Origin: Gonatopus flavifemur
Taxonomy: Eukaryota > Arthropoda > Insecta > Hymenoptera > Dryinidae
Direction: 5' to 3'
NCBI GenBank assembly: GCA_018340375.1
Contig: JAFFJZ010000001.1
Span: 11,674,001-11,738,000, forward strand
DNA: 64,000 nucleotides
Below are positions 12,701 to 26,659 of the stretch, piece by piece. The notes under the pieces are model-generated. The model was not told the origin of the DNA, did not search any database, and saw only the letters and a program-made list of their open reading frames with translations. A program made the position numbers and the translations under genes. The stretch's first letter is position 1. Each line of letters begins with the position of its first letter.

Positions 12701-15700
12701 AAGATCTCTTTTCTTCGCGTGTATGCCCTTGTGGAAATAATTCTCTGAACAACTCTTTAAAAGTCTTCAGAACTCTGAATAAGACTTCCTGAAAGTCTTA
12801 ATATCCCCAACTATGTCAAGGAAAGCGTTGGTAAGTCTTGGTAACTCTGTGAAACTCTTGAAAAGTCTTATTTTCTCTTAAATTTCGGACTTTCCGCAAA
12901 AGTTATTAAGAGTTAATAAGACTTATACAGAGTTTTACAGAAAAAAATATAAGCAAAAAAGATGACTTGATGAGAGTTTTGGAGGTTTAAAAAGACTCAT
13001 GAAGTGATAAAAGTTAAATTTTTAAGAAATGCGTAAATAGCAAATGCGATTATTATTATAAAGCGGAATATTTTATTCAGAATGTTTTTCTGGAACAGAG
13101 TATAACTTAAAAATGAATTGAAGTTCACCCTGGTTGAAAGAATCCATTGAATCTGAGGAATGAAATTTCATGAGATTTGGTTAGAACATTGTCCGAGATT
13201 CAATAAGATTTAACGAGATTTAATCAGATTCATATCGAAAGAATTCATCCTTCTGACCAAACCTCATTAAAGAATCGTTGGATGAGATTCAATCAGAATA
13301 TTGCCCGAGATTCAATGAGAATCAATCAGATTTCGCCAGAATCAATGGATTTTTCAACCAGGGTAAACAAAACATCGGAATTATTTGTACAGATCATAAA
13401 TTCATACATGTAAGTAAAGATATATCTTATATTTTTTTCTGTAAAACTCTGAATAAGTCTTATTAATTCTCAATAACTCTCGCGTGAAGTCCGAAATTTC
13501 AGGGAAAATAAGACTTTTTAAGAGTTTTACAGGGTTACCAAGACTTCTTAACGCTTTTCTTGACATAGAGGGAATTAAGACTTTCAGAAAGTCTTATTCA
13601 GAGTTCTGAAGACTTTTACAGAGTTTTTCAGAGAATTATTTCCACGAGGGTGGGTATGATATATAATAAAATATATTATATATCTAAATCAACTCATTAT
13701 GCGTAGAATAAAATTCTTTATACCATATAGTGAGGGTAAAGTCCGTATAATAATCTTTATCATACATCTTATAGATTGTATTCCATAATTATTAGGTGTG
13801 AAAGTTGAAACTCGGCTTTTTTTTGTCAAATTCAATTTTATTAAAAAAATACTTCTTTCATGAATTATCAATTGAAATATTCGCCGTTATTACACTGAGA
13901 AAAATGTGTTTCGTAGAACTAGCAATAAGAGCATTGCTGACATTTTATTGTTGAATATACAATAATTCTTGTTCTTGTAGCAATATATAGTTGTCTTACT
14001 AACAATAAAATTGTCAATTCAGCAATTTTATTGCTGGTTGATATGTGACAATTCAGCATTGTCATATGTCAACCTACAATAGAAATCGTAAAAATATGAT
14101 CGTTAACATTGCGAAATTGACAATTCTATTGTTAACAAGACAACATGTATTGCTATAAGAACAAAAATTATTGTATTCCCAACAGTAAAATGCCAACAAT
14201 TCTGTGATTGCTAGTTCTACGAAACACATTTTTCTCAGTGTATCTACAGTCTTTTGCCATTTATCGAGTAGTAGATAAATGCCTTCACGATAGAAACTTG
14301 GTGGTTTGGAAACAAAATAGTTATTCAGCCATTTCCGGACATCTTCGATATTCATGAAGTGCTGCTCCTTCAAATATGACGACATTGATCTAAATAAGTG
14401 ATAACCAGGAGGAGCCAAGTCTGGTAAATATGTCACATGAGGTACAATTTCGCAGCCTCAATTGAAGATGAGTTCCTGGGTTGGTTTTGCTGTATGTGGA
14501 CGTGCATTATCATGCAGCAGCATCACTTTTCGCCTTCCTTGCCCCGTAAATGGTCTTTTTCCCTCCAGAGCATCACTTACTTTGATCAGCTGGGCCCGGT
14601 AACGCTCAGCTGTAATAGTTTGGCCAGGTTCGAGAAGCTCGTTGTAAATGATTCCTTTGCAATCCCACCAGACACAGAGTAAAACTTTCTTTGCATGAAT
14701 ATGCGGTTTTTCAACTGATGTAGATGCCTGGCCCGGATCCACCCATGCTTTTCTACGTTTAGGATTGTCGTACAAAATTCATTTTTCATCACTCGTAATG
14801 ATTTTATGCAGGAGATTCTTCTTCTTGAACCGAGAAAGCAAATTCATGCGAATGGCAACTCTTTGTCTTTTATTTTCTTCCGTCAGTTTATGAGGAACCC
14901 ATTTTCCTTCCTTCTGTATTTTCCCCAATGCATGCAATCGAAGTGAAATTGCTTGACGAGTAACTCCTAACCGTTCTGCAAGCTCTTCTTGAGTTTGACA
15001 TGGATTTTCATTCAGTAAAACTCCAAGTGCTTCATCCTCAAATTTTTTGATTGCACCTAGACGTGAATCGTCCTCGAGACTGAAATTTCCATTACGAATC
15101 CTTGTAAACCACTTTTTCACTGTTGAATGGCTCACAGAATATTGACCCAATGTCGTATCAATCAATTCCATACCTTGAGCAGCATTTTTATTCATTTGAG
15201 AACAGAATAGAATATAATGGCGAATAGAATATAATTGCTTATCGAAATCCATCTCATAAAATTGATACACAGGAAATTACTACTTGAAAATGACTGATAT
15301 GACAACTGTAATGCCCACGCTAAATATATCCAAAATGGTGGACGGCGTTCAAATATTTTGTTTCATGCTACCAACTTAAAGCTGAGTTTCAACTTGCACA
15401 CCTAATATTACTGTCCCTTTTTTCAGTATACATTTCTCTCTGTGCAACCTGGGAAGAAATGATTTAATGCGGCATCAATCGCGCGTAATCTGACAGATAC
15501 ATTTCATAAATAAATATGTTCAATTTTTGATGTTCAAATCAATAAGTATTCCATTTTGAGTTATGTATACTCATTTACAACGAATCTGAATATAATATTA
15601 CAGCTATCTGTGAAAAACTGATATTATATTTCATAGATACGACGCGAGCATCCATGTTACTTTTTCCGCGCAACTAAATGCAGTATTAAATTTATGCAGA

Positions 15701-18700
15701 TCTTATCACATCTTAATGTATCCAAAAATGTCACGAAATTAACAAAAATCTAACAATGATCCGAATGAAAATCAAGATCTATCAAAGATCGGAATAAAAA
15801 AAAAATTTACATCAAGGGGAGAAATACATGTAAACGTACCGTTTTTTGAGAATTTATTATGGAAAATTGGCTGAAGATCCTCCAGTGAGATAACGCACAT
15901 CTTCAAATATACATTGCAAACTATCTTTATAATTTTGTTGAGGCAAAAATATTTCAAAATGGCGGAGCTACAGCTGCTAGAAGTTGATCCCTCATTTTTG
16001 CACCGTGCAGCCTACAGGCCTGAAATTTTTTCTAAAATCTAAAAACCAAAATTCTATTGTTTGAATATATGAAAACGCACAACTTGACGGAGTCAAAACA
16101 AATGAAAATGGAGAATTGAAAATTCAGAAGCGTTTTAAAAAAAACGCACTTGTTTTTAATCTAAAAATTGAAAAAATCAATGCAAAGGGATTTTGTTTTT
16201 TGTGTTTCTCTTCGTCAAGTTGTGCGTTTTGATATACTTTAACGATAGAATTTTTGTTTTTTGATTTTAGATAAGAATTCAGACTTGTAGGATGCACGGC
16301 ACAAAAACAAGGTACCAACTCTTAGCTCCACCATTGTGAAATATTTTTGTCTCAAAAGAATTGTAAAGATAGTTCTGAACGTATCAATTATAATTAATTT
16401 GATTATTTTATCTTCAACCAATGAATTGTAATAAATTCTCAAAAGAAAGGTATATCCGCTTGTATTCGCCCCCTTAATTAATTGCAGTATTCATGCATCC
16501 ACTGCTTATTCCCTTCATTTTCACATGGTTTCTGAGTATTAAATAATCTTGAGAAAAGTTTATCAGATCTCCATTGATTTGAATTAAAGTCAACCTGGAG
16601 AGTATCAATTGTTTCATTTTTTAGATCCAATCCGTGAGATATAAATTGATTCTCTCAGAGGAATAGAAAGTTGGTTAGTTTTTATTTATAACTCTTCATC
16701 ATTATCACTGCTGCAATATAAATGCAATTTTCAAAGTATCTGTTATAATAATCACAATCCAGTTGAAAGTTCTCAAATGAAGAAGATGGTGAAACTCACA
16801 TGCGAACTCAGATTCCCACCTGCGATGATTCGAGTCCCCAATTAGAACCATTTTTGCCCTTCCAGGTCCCGCCAGGGACCACTCATGTTTCCGGCTAAAA
16901 CCACGCAGATTCCCATTAGAGGCTCTACCTCAATAAACTGAATCCTGGAAGGTAACTCGGATTCTGGGTGGAGACCCGACTCGTCCCGGGTGGGAATTAA
17001 TTCCACATACAAATTCTGCCCTCTTCCCTGGTAGAAAAACCGGATAGGAAACCAGATGAAACCCGGATCCTAATCCGACTAAAACCCGGATTAAATCTCC
17101 GGGATTCCATCTGGGTGTATCCGGGCGCATATACGGGTTTTGCGGTGATTCTTTATCCGGTTCCATCCGGATCCTATCCGGGTTTTGAGACAAGATATTT
17201 TTTGGAATCCCAAATAAAACCCGAACAAGGAAACGAATGAATTATATCCAAATTTCGTGTGGGATTTCGAAAACTACTCAGTATTAAATCCGGATAGGGT
17301 CCGGATGAAACTGGATATAGAATCACCGGAAAAATCGTATACGCGCCCGGATACACCCGGATGGAATCCCGGAGATTTAATCCGGGTTTTAGTCGGGTTC
17401 CCATCCGGCTTTTCCACCAGGGCTGTCCATCCGAGAATTTTCAACTGAGATTACGTTTTCAAGTAATATTTTAACAATATTTCTGTAAGTTACTTTTGTA
17501 TTTGTTCAAAATCATATGAAGTTCGTGGCAATCTTAATGCACGGAGAAACAGGAATAGTTGTAGCAACTACTCAAATAGTCGATTTTCGATCACACTGAT
17601 AACCCAATTTCTGAGATTGAAAGAAACTTTTCTTTACCCTCATTCTGATGAATTTTTTCTTCAATGGAAAAAAATTCAATTAAATGGAAAAAGCTTTCAT
17701 CAGATTGAAACGAAGAACTCTCAAATTGAAACAGATGTGATATCAATTCAATGAAAATTGTGATGTTTCCATTAAAATGAATCATTTTTTCCATCAGAAA
17801 CAAGGTTGATCAGAATGAGGGCAAAGAAATTTTCTTCGAGTTTACCAGGTGTGTAAGTATGAAACCGGAATTTTTGTACAGAAAAAACACGTTTATTGTA
17901 ATGATATGATAAAAAGTAACTCATTCAAAGTATTGTCCGTCGCTATCTATACATTTTTTCCATCTTTCTGGCAATTTGTGGATTCCGCGCCAAAAGAACT
18001 GTTGCTCTTTTGAGGCAAACCAGTCATCGAGCCATTTTCGTACATCTTCGTAAGAAGTAAAGCGCTGCTCAGCAAGTGCGTGTCCCATCGATGCAAACAA
18101 GTAGTAATCGGATGGGGCAAGGTCCGGTGAGTGAGGCGCGTGCTGAAGAATCTCCCAACGGAACGACTGTATCGTTTCCTGGGCCTGTTTTGCTTTGTGT
18201 GCTGGTGCATTGTCATGCAGCAAAATCACCTTGTGTCGTCTTTGTTGGTATTCTGGTCGTTTTTCACGCAAAACTCGATCCAAATCGATCATTTGTTGTC
18301 GGTAGCGTTGAGTATTGACAGTTTCCCCAGGTTTCAGCAGCTCGTAGTAGATCACGCCCTTCTGATCCCACCAAACACACAGCATTGTCTTTCGTCCGTA
18401 GCGGTTTGGTCTTGCCGTCGATGTTGATGGTTCACCCGGAGTAACCCATGACTTCTTACGCTTAGGATTCTCGAAATAAATCCACTTTTCATCGCCAGTC
18501 ACAATTCGATGGAGAAATGACTTTCTTTGGAACCTGGCGAGCAGCATTTCGCATGATGTTTTGCGGTTTTCCTGCTGTCTTTCGTTGAGTTCATGTGGAA
18601 CCCATTTCCCCACCTTTTGTATCTTTCCCATGGCTTTCAACCGAAAGGAGATGGCTTCTTGGGTCACCTTTAACTGATCCGCCAGTTGTTGTTGTGTTTG

Positions 18701-21700
18701 AGCGTCGTCTTCGTCCAACAAGGCTTGCAGGTCAGCGTCTTCAAACTTTTTCGGTGGTCTTCCACGTTCTTCGTTCCTGACGTCATAATCGCCACTTTTG
18801 AACCGTTTGAACCACTCGAAACACTGTTTTTCACCGAGAGCATGCTCACCAAACGCCTCCATAAGCATTCGATGCGATTCGGCTGCGGTTTTCTTCAGAT
18901 GAAAACAGAAAAGTAGTGCTGTCCGCAAATCGTAATTTGTTGGCACAAAACTCGACATGTTTATCTCTAATAAACTAATGCTACTGAATGAAACTCGTGG
19001 TATTGTGAGTTGGAAATCTTTGTCGGATATCAATACAATAACAAGACACCGCTGACGTGATGTGTCGGTAACTGCATCGACATCTAGCGCCACCTATGGG
19101 CAAATTCCGGTTCTATACTTACGCACCTGGTAAGAAATTAGGTTCTCGGTGCATCTACTTAAATAGTTGTGGCAATACTTGCAATTACTTAGTAGTCAGG
19201 ACAAGTATCACGTTAGCTGCCTCAACTCACTCGATAGTTGCACTAACCAATGTGAATACCTGGCAACTCACGAAGTATTTTAGTTAGTTGAGACAGCCAA
19301 CGTGATACTTGTCCTGACAACTAAGTAGTTGCAGCAACTATTCCTTTTTCTCCATGTGCGAAGTTCTAACGGGAATGCCAATCACTCACGTGGTCGATGC
19401 AAGTATGCTTTTTTTCGGTTCAGTTGGTTTTATTCAGAGCCTACCTGAACTCAGCTTTTGGAAAATTACGTCGGATGATTTTAGGGACCTGAAAAATGGA
19501 TGGTATACCTGCCATATGCGGTCTACCATCTTACCGTGGTCTACCGGGGTAGACCGCATACTGCTCTTTTATGGTGTGTCGTATGCGGTCTACCCGGGTA
19601 CATCGCATATAACACGGAAGGAGGATGTTGTATACGGTCTACCATGGCAAACATAATTTTCATTTTTAATTTCTTCTCCATTTTTGATTTTGTAGGTATT
19701 TTACACTTAATACCTAACCCCAATCCCAAGCGGTGTGCGTTCTACTGCAGCAGAATGATTATGATATCAATATATTATGTGTAACTGTTAGCGTGATCAT
19801 TATTATGTTATAAATTAATATAATGTCCTCATTACATACAACATAGAACGTTTTGGGGTCAGGATAGAGTGGGGTGAAGTGGGATGGGAGTGTGAAGAGT
19901 AAACCCCCACATTCAATACCCACCCCGAAACCCAAACAGTACGCGTTCTATTATGATATAGGTATGTCATATTGCATAATACAATAGTTTGGAGTTCTGG
20001 GTGAATATTAAATGTACGTGCGTATTCTTGACATCTTCATGCCATCCTAAACCCCAAACGTTGTGGGGAATATATAATAATTACATCAACAATTGCATCA
20101 CATCACATCATATTATATTTCATCAATATGATCATATTATACTGATTCTGTAACAGTAAAACGCACCCGTTTGCGGTTCGAGGTGTGTATCAAATGTAGG
20201 GACGTATTCTTAACACCTCCACCTTACCCCGACCCCCAACCATGTTCCCGTACAGCACAACCACCGATCCTCCACCTAAGACTTCGGTGGACCAGAGGTG
20301 GAGAATTGGTGGAGAAATGGGAGCCGTGGAAATAAAGGAGAAATAAGGGAGAGTCTCCGTTGAGGCAACGGAGAGGCGACGGAGGAATGTTCGCTAGGGT
20401 GGTCCGAAAAAACTCAACTTTTTTTTCTCGAGTCGCTATACCACGGAAAAGTTGCGATTTGGAATGACAAAGAATATTTTAAAAAAATCAATAAAAAATA
20501 TCGATGTCTTCCGGTCGCGCAAAGCCCCCAAAGTTCATAAAAATAGGTAAAAATCGACTATTTCACGTGAATTTTCGAAATAAGTAGAGATATTATAATT
20601 CGAACGCTGTAGCTGTGATTAATCAATGATGAAATCGTAAACAATTGTGGAAAATCACCGAAATCATTCAATGCATTCAGTTTACCCTTTAGCATGAAAT
20701 TCATGCGGAATATTGAGGAAGCAAGTGCGTGCGTGCACTGAAAAAAACAATGTAGCTGAATTTGAATCCGAGTCCATTCTGTAGTTACTGTAACTGTATT
20801 ATGACCATAAAAATGTGCAATAGATATGACCGAACTCGTGTGGATCCCTCAGAGAGAGAAGAAAAATGGAATTAGTATTACTTTCTTTATTTAATACAAT
20901 GTATAGAATAAAGAAACCTTTATTAGTCTGAGTGTTTTCTGTTAAAATATTTTATCTCTTTCCTACATGACTCTTTTCATTTCTCTTATTTATTGCCTTG
21001 ATTTACTCAATTCTAATTGATTGTCTCTGTTCTATGTCTTTATGATTATGAATGTTGCACTTATTTCCACAGTAACCTCAATAAAAACATGACTTCCGCA
21101 ACTACAAAACTCAAATTCGATTGCATTCTCTTCTCAATGTGTGATTGCCGTGTTTATTAATCTGAAAATTATAAGAAATTCCTGTTTTGTTACTACATAA
21201 TATAAATATATTACTACGTGAAAAAATTGAGAATATTGACCCAGCTCGGGTTGAGGATGGTAAAATACGATTAACCCCTGGGCGCCACAAATGTACAAAC
21301 GACTTTGCTCCTGCCTTCTCTTGTTATCATTATGCCATTTTTGCTGAAGCTCTCATGCGTTCACATCTTCATGTTATTTTACGTTTAGTGTTGTGCAATG
21401 TTGTGTTGTGAAGTTTCTGAGATACATGATGGCAGCCTCAAAGAAAATGATCACAAGAAATGTCTTTGAGTGCCCTATATTTGGTAAACCCAAAGATTTT
21501 GTGCGAAATATACTTCCCACGCATGAAGACGTGATTCGGTGCTGTGTCCAAGAACAGTACAATTTATCTGTAAAGGCTAATAACAAAAGTGTAATCTATA
21601 GATGCTTTCTGTAACAAACTTTTTATTCTATCAGCTACTTTATGAGCCACGTTTGAAAAACTGACACTCTTGTTATTAACCTTTACAGATAAATTATACT

Positions 21701-24700
21701 GTTCTTGGAAACAGCGCCGAATCACGTCTTCATGCGTGGGAAGTATATTTTGCACAAAATCTTTGGGTTTACCAAATATAGGGCACTCAAAGACATTTCT
21801 TGTGATCATTTTCTTTGAGGCTGCCATCATGTATCTCAAAAACTTCACAACACAACACTGCACAACACTAAACGTAAAATAACATGAAGATGTGAACGCA
21901 TGAGAGCTTCAGCAAAAATGGCATAATGATAACAAGAGAAGGCAGGAGCAAGGTCGTTTGTACATTTGTGGCGCCCAGGGGTTAATCGTATTTTACCATC
22001 CTCAACCTGAACTGGGTCAATATTCTCAATTTGTTCACGTAGTAATATATTCATATTATGTAGTAACAAAACAGGAATTTCTTATAATTTTCAGATTAAT
22101 AAACACGGCAATCACACATTGAGAAGAGAATGCAATCGAATTTGAGTTTTGTAGTTGCGGAAGTCATGTTCTTATTGAGGTTACTGTGGAAATAAGTGCA
22201 ACATTCATAATCATAAAGACATAGAACAGAGACAATCAATTAGAATTGAGTAAATCAAGGCAATAAATAAGAGAAATGAAAAGAGTCATGTAGGAAAGAG
22301 ATAAAATATTTTAACAGAAAACACTCAGACTAATAAAGGTTTCTTTATTCTATACATTGTATTAAATAAAGAAAGTAATACTAATTCCATTTTTCTTCTC
22401 TCTCTGAGGGATCCACACGAGTTCGGTCATATCTATTGCACACTTTTATGGTCATAATACATTTACAGTAACTACAGAATGGACTCGGACTCAAATTCAG
22501 CTACATTGTTTTTTTCAGTGCACGCACGCACTTGCTTCCTCAATATTCCGCATGAATTTCATGCTAATGGGTAAACTGAATGCATTGAATGATTTCGGTG
22601 ATTTTCCACAATTGTTTACGATGATTTCATCATTGATTAATCACAGCTATAGCGTTCGAATCATAATATCTCTCCTTATTTCGAAAATTCACGTGAAATA
22701 GTCGATTTTTACCTATTTTTATGAACTTTGAGGGCTTTGCGCGCCCGGAAGACATCGATATTTTTTATTGATTTTTTCTTAATATTTTTGTCATTCCAAA
22801 TCGCAACTTTTCCGCGGTATAGTGACTCGAGAAAAAAAAGTTGAGTTTATTCGGCCCACCCTAATCTTCGCCCCCTTTGTTTTCAGTAAAACTTAACTCC
22901 TGAATTCATACATTCAGATTTGGTTACGTAAATGCACCAATAAGAATTATATCGAAAATACAGGGGGCGGACATTTCTCCGTCGCCTCTCCGTTGCCTCA
23001 ACGGAGACTCTCCCTTATTTCCACAGCTCCCATTTCTTCACCAATTCTCCACCTCTGGTCCACCGAAGTCCTAGGTGGAGGATCAGTGGTTGTGCTGTAC
23101 GGGGTGTGTATATGTAATAATTATTTACATTATATTACTGATAACATAATAATCAATAATAATAATAGCACTAACAATTATATAACATAATATAATATAA
23201 TTATGTTGTAATCATTTCACTACAATAGAGCGCATACCGTTTGGGGGTCGGGTTGGGTATTGCATGCAGAAAAATATATTTTCAAAATTCCCATAATTTA
23301 TTGAGGATCAGCGCCAGTCTGTGGTTAATGAAATTATTTACCTGAATATAGCTTCAAAAGTACCATAATTTCTTATAGGAATATGTCTAATTATGGGACT
23401 TTTTAAAAGTAAATTCAAGTGAAAACTCTATTTGTCAGATACTGGCGCTGATCCTCAATGAATTATGGGACTTTTCAACACATCTGTCTTCTGCGTGTGG
23501 GTGTAAAATATGCACAAAATTTAAAATGGGAAAAAAATGAAAATTATGTTTGCCAGGGTAAATCGCATACGACATGTGGTCTACCTTGGTAGACCGCATA
23601 TGGCAGGTATACCAAATAGATTTTTCTTATTATACTAATCTGTTCAGGACCACATTCAAAATAGAAAATGTTTCGTCAAATTTTCAGTCGGCCTGTTGCA
23701 GGGGCGGGGGGGGGGCGTTTTTTTCCAATTTCCACAAATTTCATATTATCCTATGGAACCGGATTTCCCCCAATACAATACTATCTGAATATTATTTTTG
23801 CATAAAGTATTATATACCATACACAAAATTCTTTTGTACAGAATTCGAATTTCCAAGCAATTATATTTTTTTTGGATATATACATATATATATACATATA
23901 TATTTGGTTCCAGCATCTTTATAAATGTTTTTTGCATGGAGCTCGATGTGCAGCTGCATAACTTTCGTGCATATATATGTATACATATATATATACATAG
24001 ATATTTATACCTGTATATGCACACGTATACATAACATACATAAATTAATAATCTGAATTTCAATGACAAAGAACTCGATATAAGTTTTTTTTAATCGAAA
24101 GAAATCTTACATTACGAGTAAAAATCATACCACGTATGTATGTATTTATGTATGTATGTATATATATTCGTATTATAATTCTTTCGTAAGTATAAATGAA
24201 CTTACAAAAAACAATAGACGAAGGGCGCAATATGGGTCGTTTATTTTTCCACTTTTATACGTATAAGTATATATATATACCTCATGACTTGTATTGAATG
24301 TTGGATGCTGTATACATCAATATCTTCCCACGAATCTAAAATATTTGAATTTTCAATTGAAATTTTATGTCGTGGTCATACAAAGGGAAAAGTCTATTTA
24401 CGGTGGGCGTGTGGGTACACTCTTGGATCGTTCAAGCCTTCAATAGACTTTTCTCCGCTTGGGGAACTTTTGAGATGGTCCTTGAACAATGAAAGAGAAA
24501 AAAAACAAAATGAAGAAAAAATATCACTCGGAACAGACTCACTTTGATTAATGGCCATGACGTGATAGGTAAAATGAATCTAAAATATCTTCTAATTTAC
24601 ATATATACGTATAATTATTAAGCACACACGTAGCCCTGCGTATACAAATGAGTGGATAAAATTAATGAATTTTATCATAATGTTGCGAAATTTAATTTTC

Positions 24701-26628
24701 TGTTTTTCTGTTTGCTGTTTCTTGTCCTGTCTATCGGCATTGCCCTGGCTGGGGGCTAACAGGATTTCGAGGTACAAATCAACAAATCATTATTTGTTTT
24801 ATATGACAATTCAGTATATAAAGTAATCAGTGTTGGCCGTGTTCCGGAAATGCTTATTTAATTTCACCGTATATTACTTTCAGTCATTATACATTTGTTT
24901 ATTATTATTATTATTACTCCATTTATCATTTTTGAATACATATATAGACACATACTTACATGTGTTCATGTATGTAATTTTTTTCCTATTAAATGGCATT
25001 GAAATCAAGACTGATCTGCTCTGTCTACCTCATTGTTCTTCTATTACCGATCAGTGTTAGTTGTGATATTTATATATCGTTTATATGACTTGGTTGAAAC
25101 CGACCCCGGTTACCAGTGATGGTAATATGATAATTATGGAACGATTGCGAACTGCATTTAGATAAAAATCTGTCTATATAGATCTATGTATATGTATATA
25201 CATGTTCGATACTTCTTACATATATACATAGATCTTTATATATACATTTATATATAAATATCTGTTGAGTAGTGTTTTTAGTGCAACTTGTAGAGCGATG
25301 TTCATTGCACTCGACATATATATATGTGCAACTGTACCTTTATAGCCGATTTGTCATTTATTTTTTTGTATACAGTCATTCTGTATCATTAAACAGCTTC
25401 CACATCTTCACTCGAATCGATACTCGTACATGTAACTCTTATACAGGATACTTTAGGCTTTTTCCACATATTCTTGAAATTTATAAACAAAAACAGGCTG
25501 TTTTGATTTGAAATATTTCCCGAGATCCTGTATATACATTTATATCACACCCATGATAACACATTTCAACACAGAACATTAACATAAACTATTCAATGAT
25601 ATAATTTACTGCTGGTACTGGGGAAGGTAAAGTTTCGGAAAGTTGCGTCCACAATTGATAAAACAATTGTTAGATTTCTTAACGACAATATTCCACTATG
25701 TTAATTCGAATTTGCCAAAGTGGAATAGAAGCATCACTTTTTCTTCAATTGCAGGGAATGTTTCATCTCGATATTTCTTCTCAATTTATTCACTTTTCAG
25801 CCATGTAATGGTGAATGTATATCATCTACTACTTTATCGTAGGGAATTTAGTAGTTGCAATTGAAGAAGCAAGTATCCTAAAATTGGCATAATACGAATT
25901 CACATGGGAATGAAAATCTATAAGTACCGCAGAGCTGACCAACTAGATGCGTCGAGTGAATGAAAGATTTCGGAGTGCGGCCGTAGATATTATATAAAGT
26001 GTGTGCCATGAAATCACAAGATAGTGTAGTGTTTCACCCGTAGTGGCCTTTTATTCCCTCTTTAATTATTAATCTTCAGTCTCACACGTTCAAAACTGGA
26101 TGATTGTGACAATTATTGCTGATTCGGATTTATTTGCGTCTTGAAAATAATTGAGAAAGAAAAAATGATGAGACTTTGTTCGTAACGTAAATTCTTTTGA
26201 TGACGCTGATAGGTTCGACACGCAATGGTACTATCTAATTTGTGTCATTCGAATATCGATCTTCCAGTACGAGAATATTCTATCTCAACCACTTATAGCA
26301 TCATCGTATCACGCACGTATCTTCAGCATGGCACCTGCTACAATAATGTTTCTTGCCTCGATTCTCATAAGAGCCAAGTGACACGAATATGATCAAAGAT
26401 TATGGTCATGTAGATTCAAAAATACTAAATATCTATCCACTTAGAGTGAAGATCATTTGAATTAGTTCATCATTCCTTCGATGATCTGGGTTGAAATTTA
26501 GCGTAGTGAAACAGTGAATTGCACATTCATATTAGCAAATTGTCAAAGCTGAGCAGTCAATGACATACGATAAGTTTAGGCCATCTCCAGAGTTGCCTTG
26601 CCGCTGCTGCTGCTGCTGCTAGCATTGC

Positions 26629-26659
<31 letters not shown>

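Larger units (their letters stand above)
13795..15402 (-). mobile_element. Decayed mariner element with MITE insertion
   Basis: The terminal inverted repeats are GGTGTGAAAGTTGAAACTCG at the left and CTGAGTTTCAACTTGCACACC at the right, flanked by TA at 13793-13794 and 15403-15404. Without the 348-bp MITE and its duplicated TA it is about 1258 bp, typical for mariner. It codes for a broken transposase on the - strand. Confidence 0.9.
17540..19356. mobile_element. Fold-back element hosting a mariner and a second fold-back
   Basis: The left end CACGGAGAAACAGGAATAGT pairs with ACTATTCCTTTTTCTCCATG at the right; TG flanks both. The right arm contains GTTGTGGCAATACTTGCA and CAAGTATCACGTTAGCTG with an inverted partner near 19290. 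The loop received a 185-bp fold-back (17637-17821) and a 1286-bp mariner (17845-19130). Confidence 0.7.
20247..23103. mobile_element. CCCGTACAGCAC fold-back, middle layer
   Basis: The left end CCCGTACAGCACAACCACCG is inverted at TGGTTGTGCTGTACGGG. The arms carry CTCCACCTAAGACTTCGGTG, GGTGGAGAATTGGTGGAG and AGAGTCTCCGTTGAGGCAAC. It is the same family as 61161-61558 and 60868-61015. The 2469-bp palindrome is inserted near the end of its left arm. Confidence 0.85.
19501..23614. mobile_element. Outer fold-back of a three-layer nest
   Basis: TGGTATACCTGCCATATGCG starts the left arm at 19501 and CGCATATGGCAGGTATACCA ends the right arm at 23614. The left arm holds repeated GCGGTCTACC / GGTAGACCGCATA palindromes. 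Further in, the arms share AAACATAATTTTCATTTT and the GGGTTGGGTATTG / CAATACCCACCCC segment. Nested inside are 20247-23103, which itself holds 20395-22863, and a MITE (23263-23497). Confidence 0.75.

Noticed and set aside
18131..18427. Several + strand frames across the intact mariner
   Set aside because: They are shadows of the - strand transposase.
21187..21411. Mirror frames in the two arms of the giant palindrome (also 21845-22069)
   Set aside because: They are equal because of the palindrome, overlap the better frame, and show no recognisable motif.
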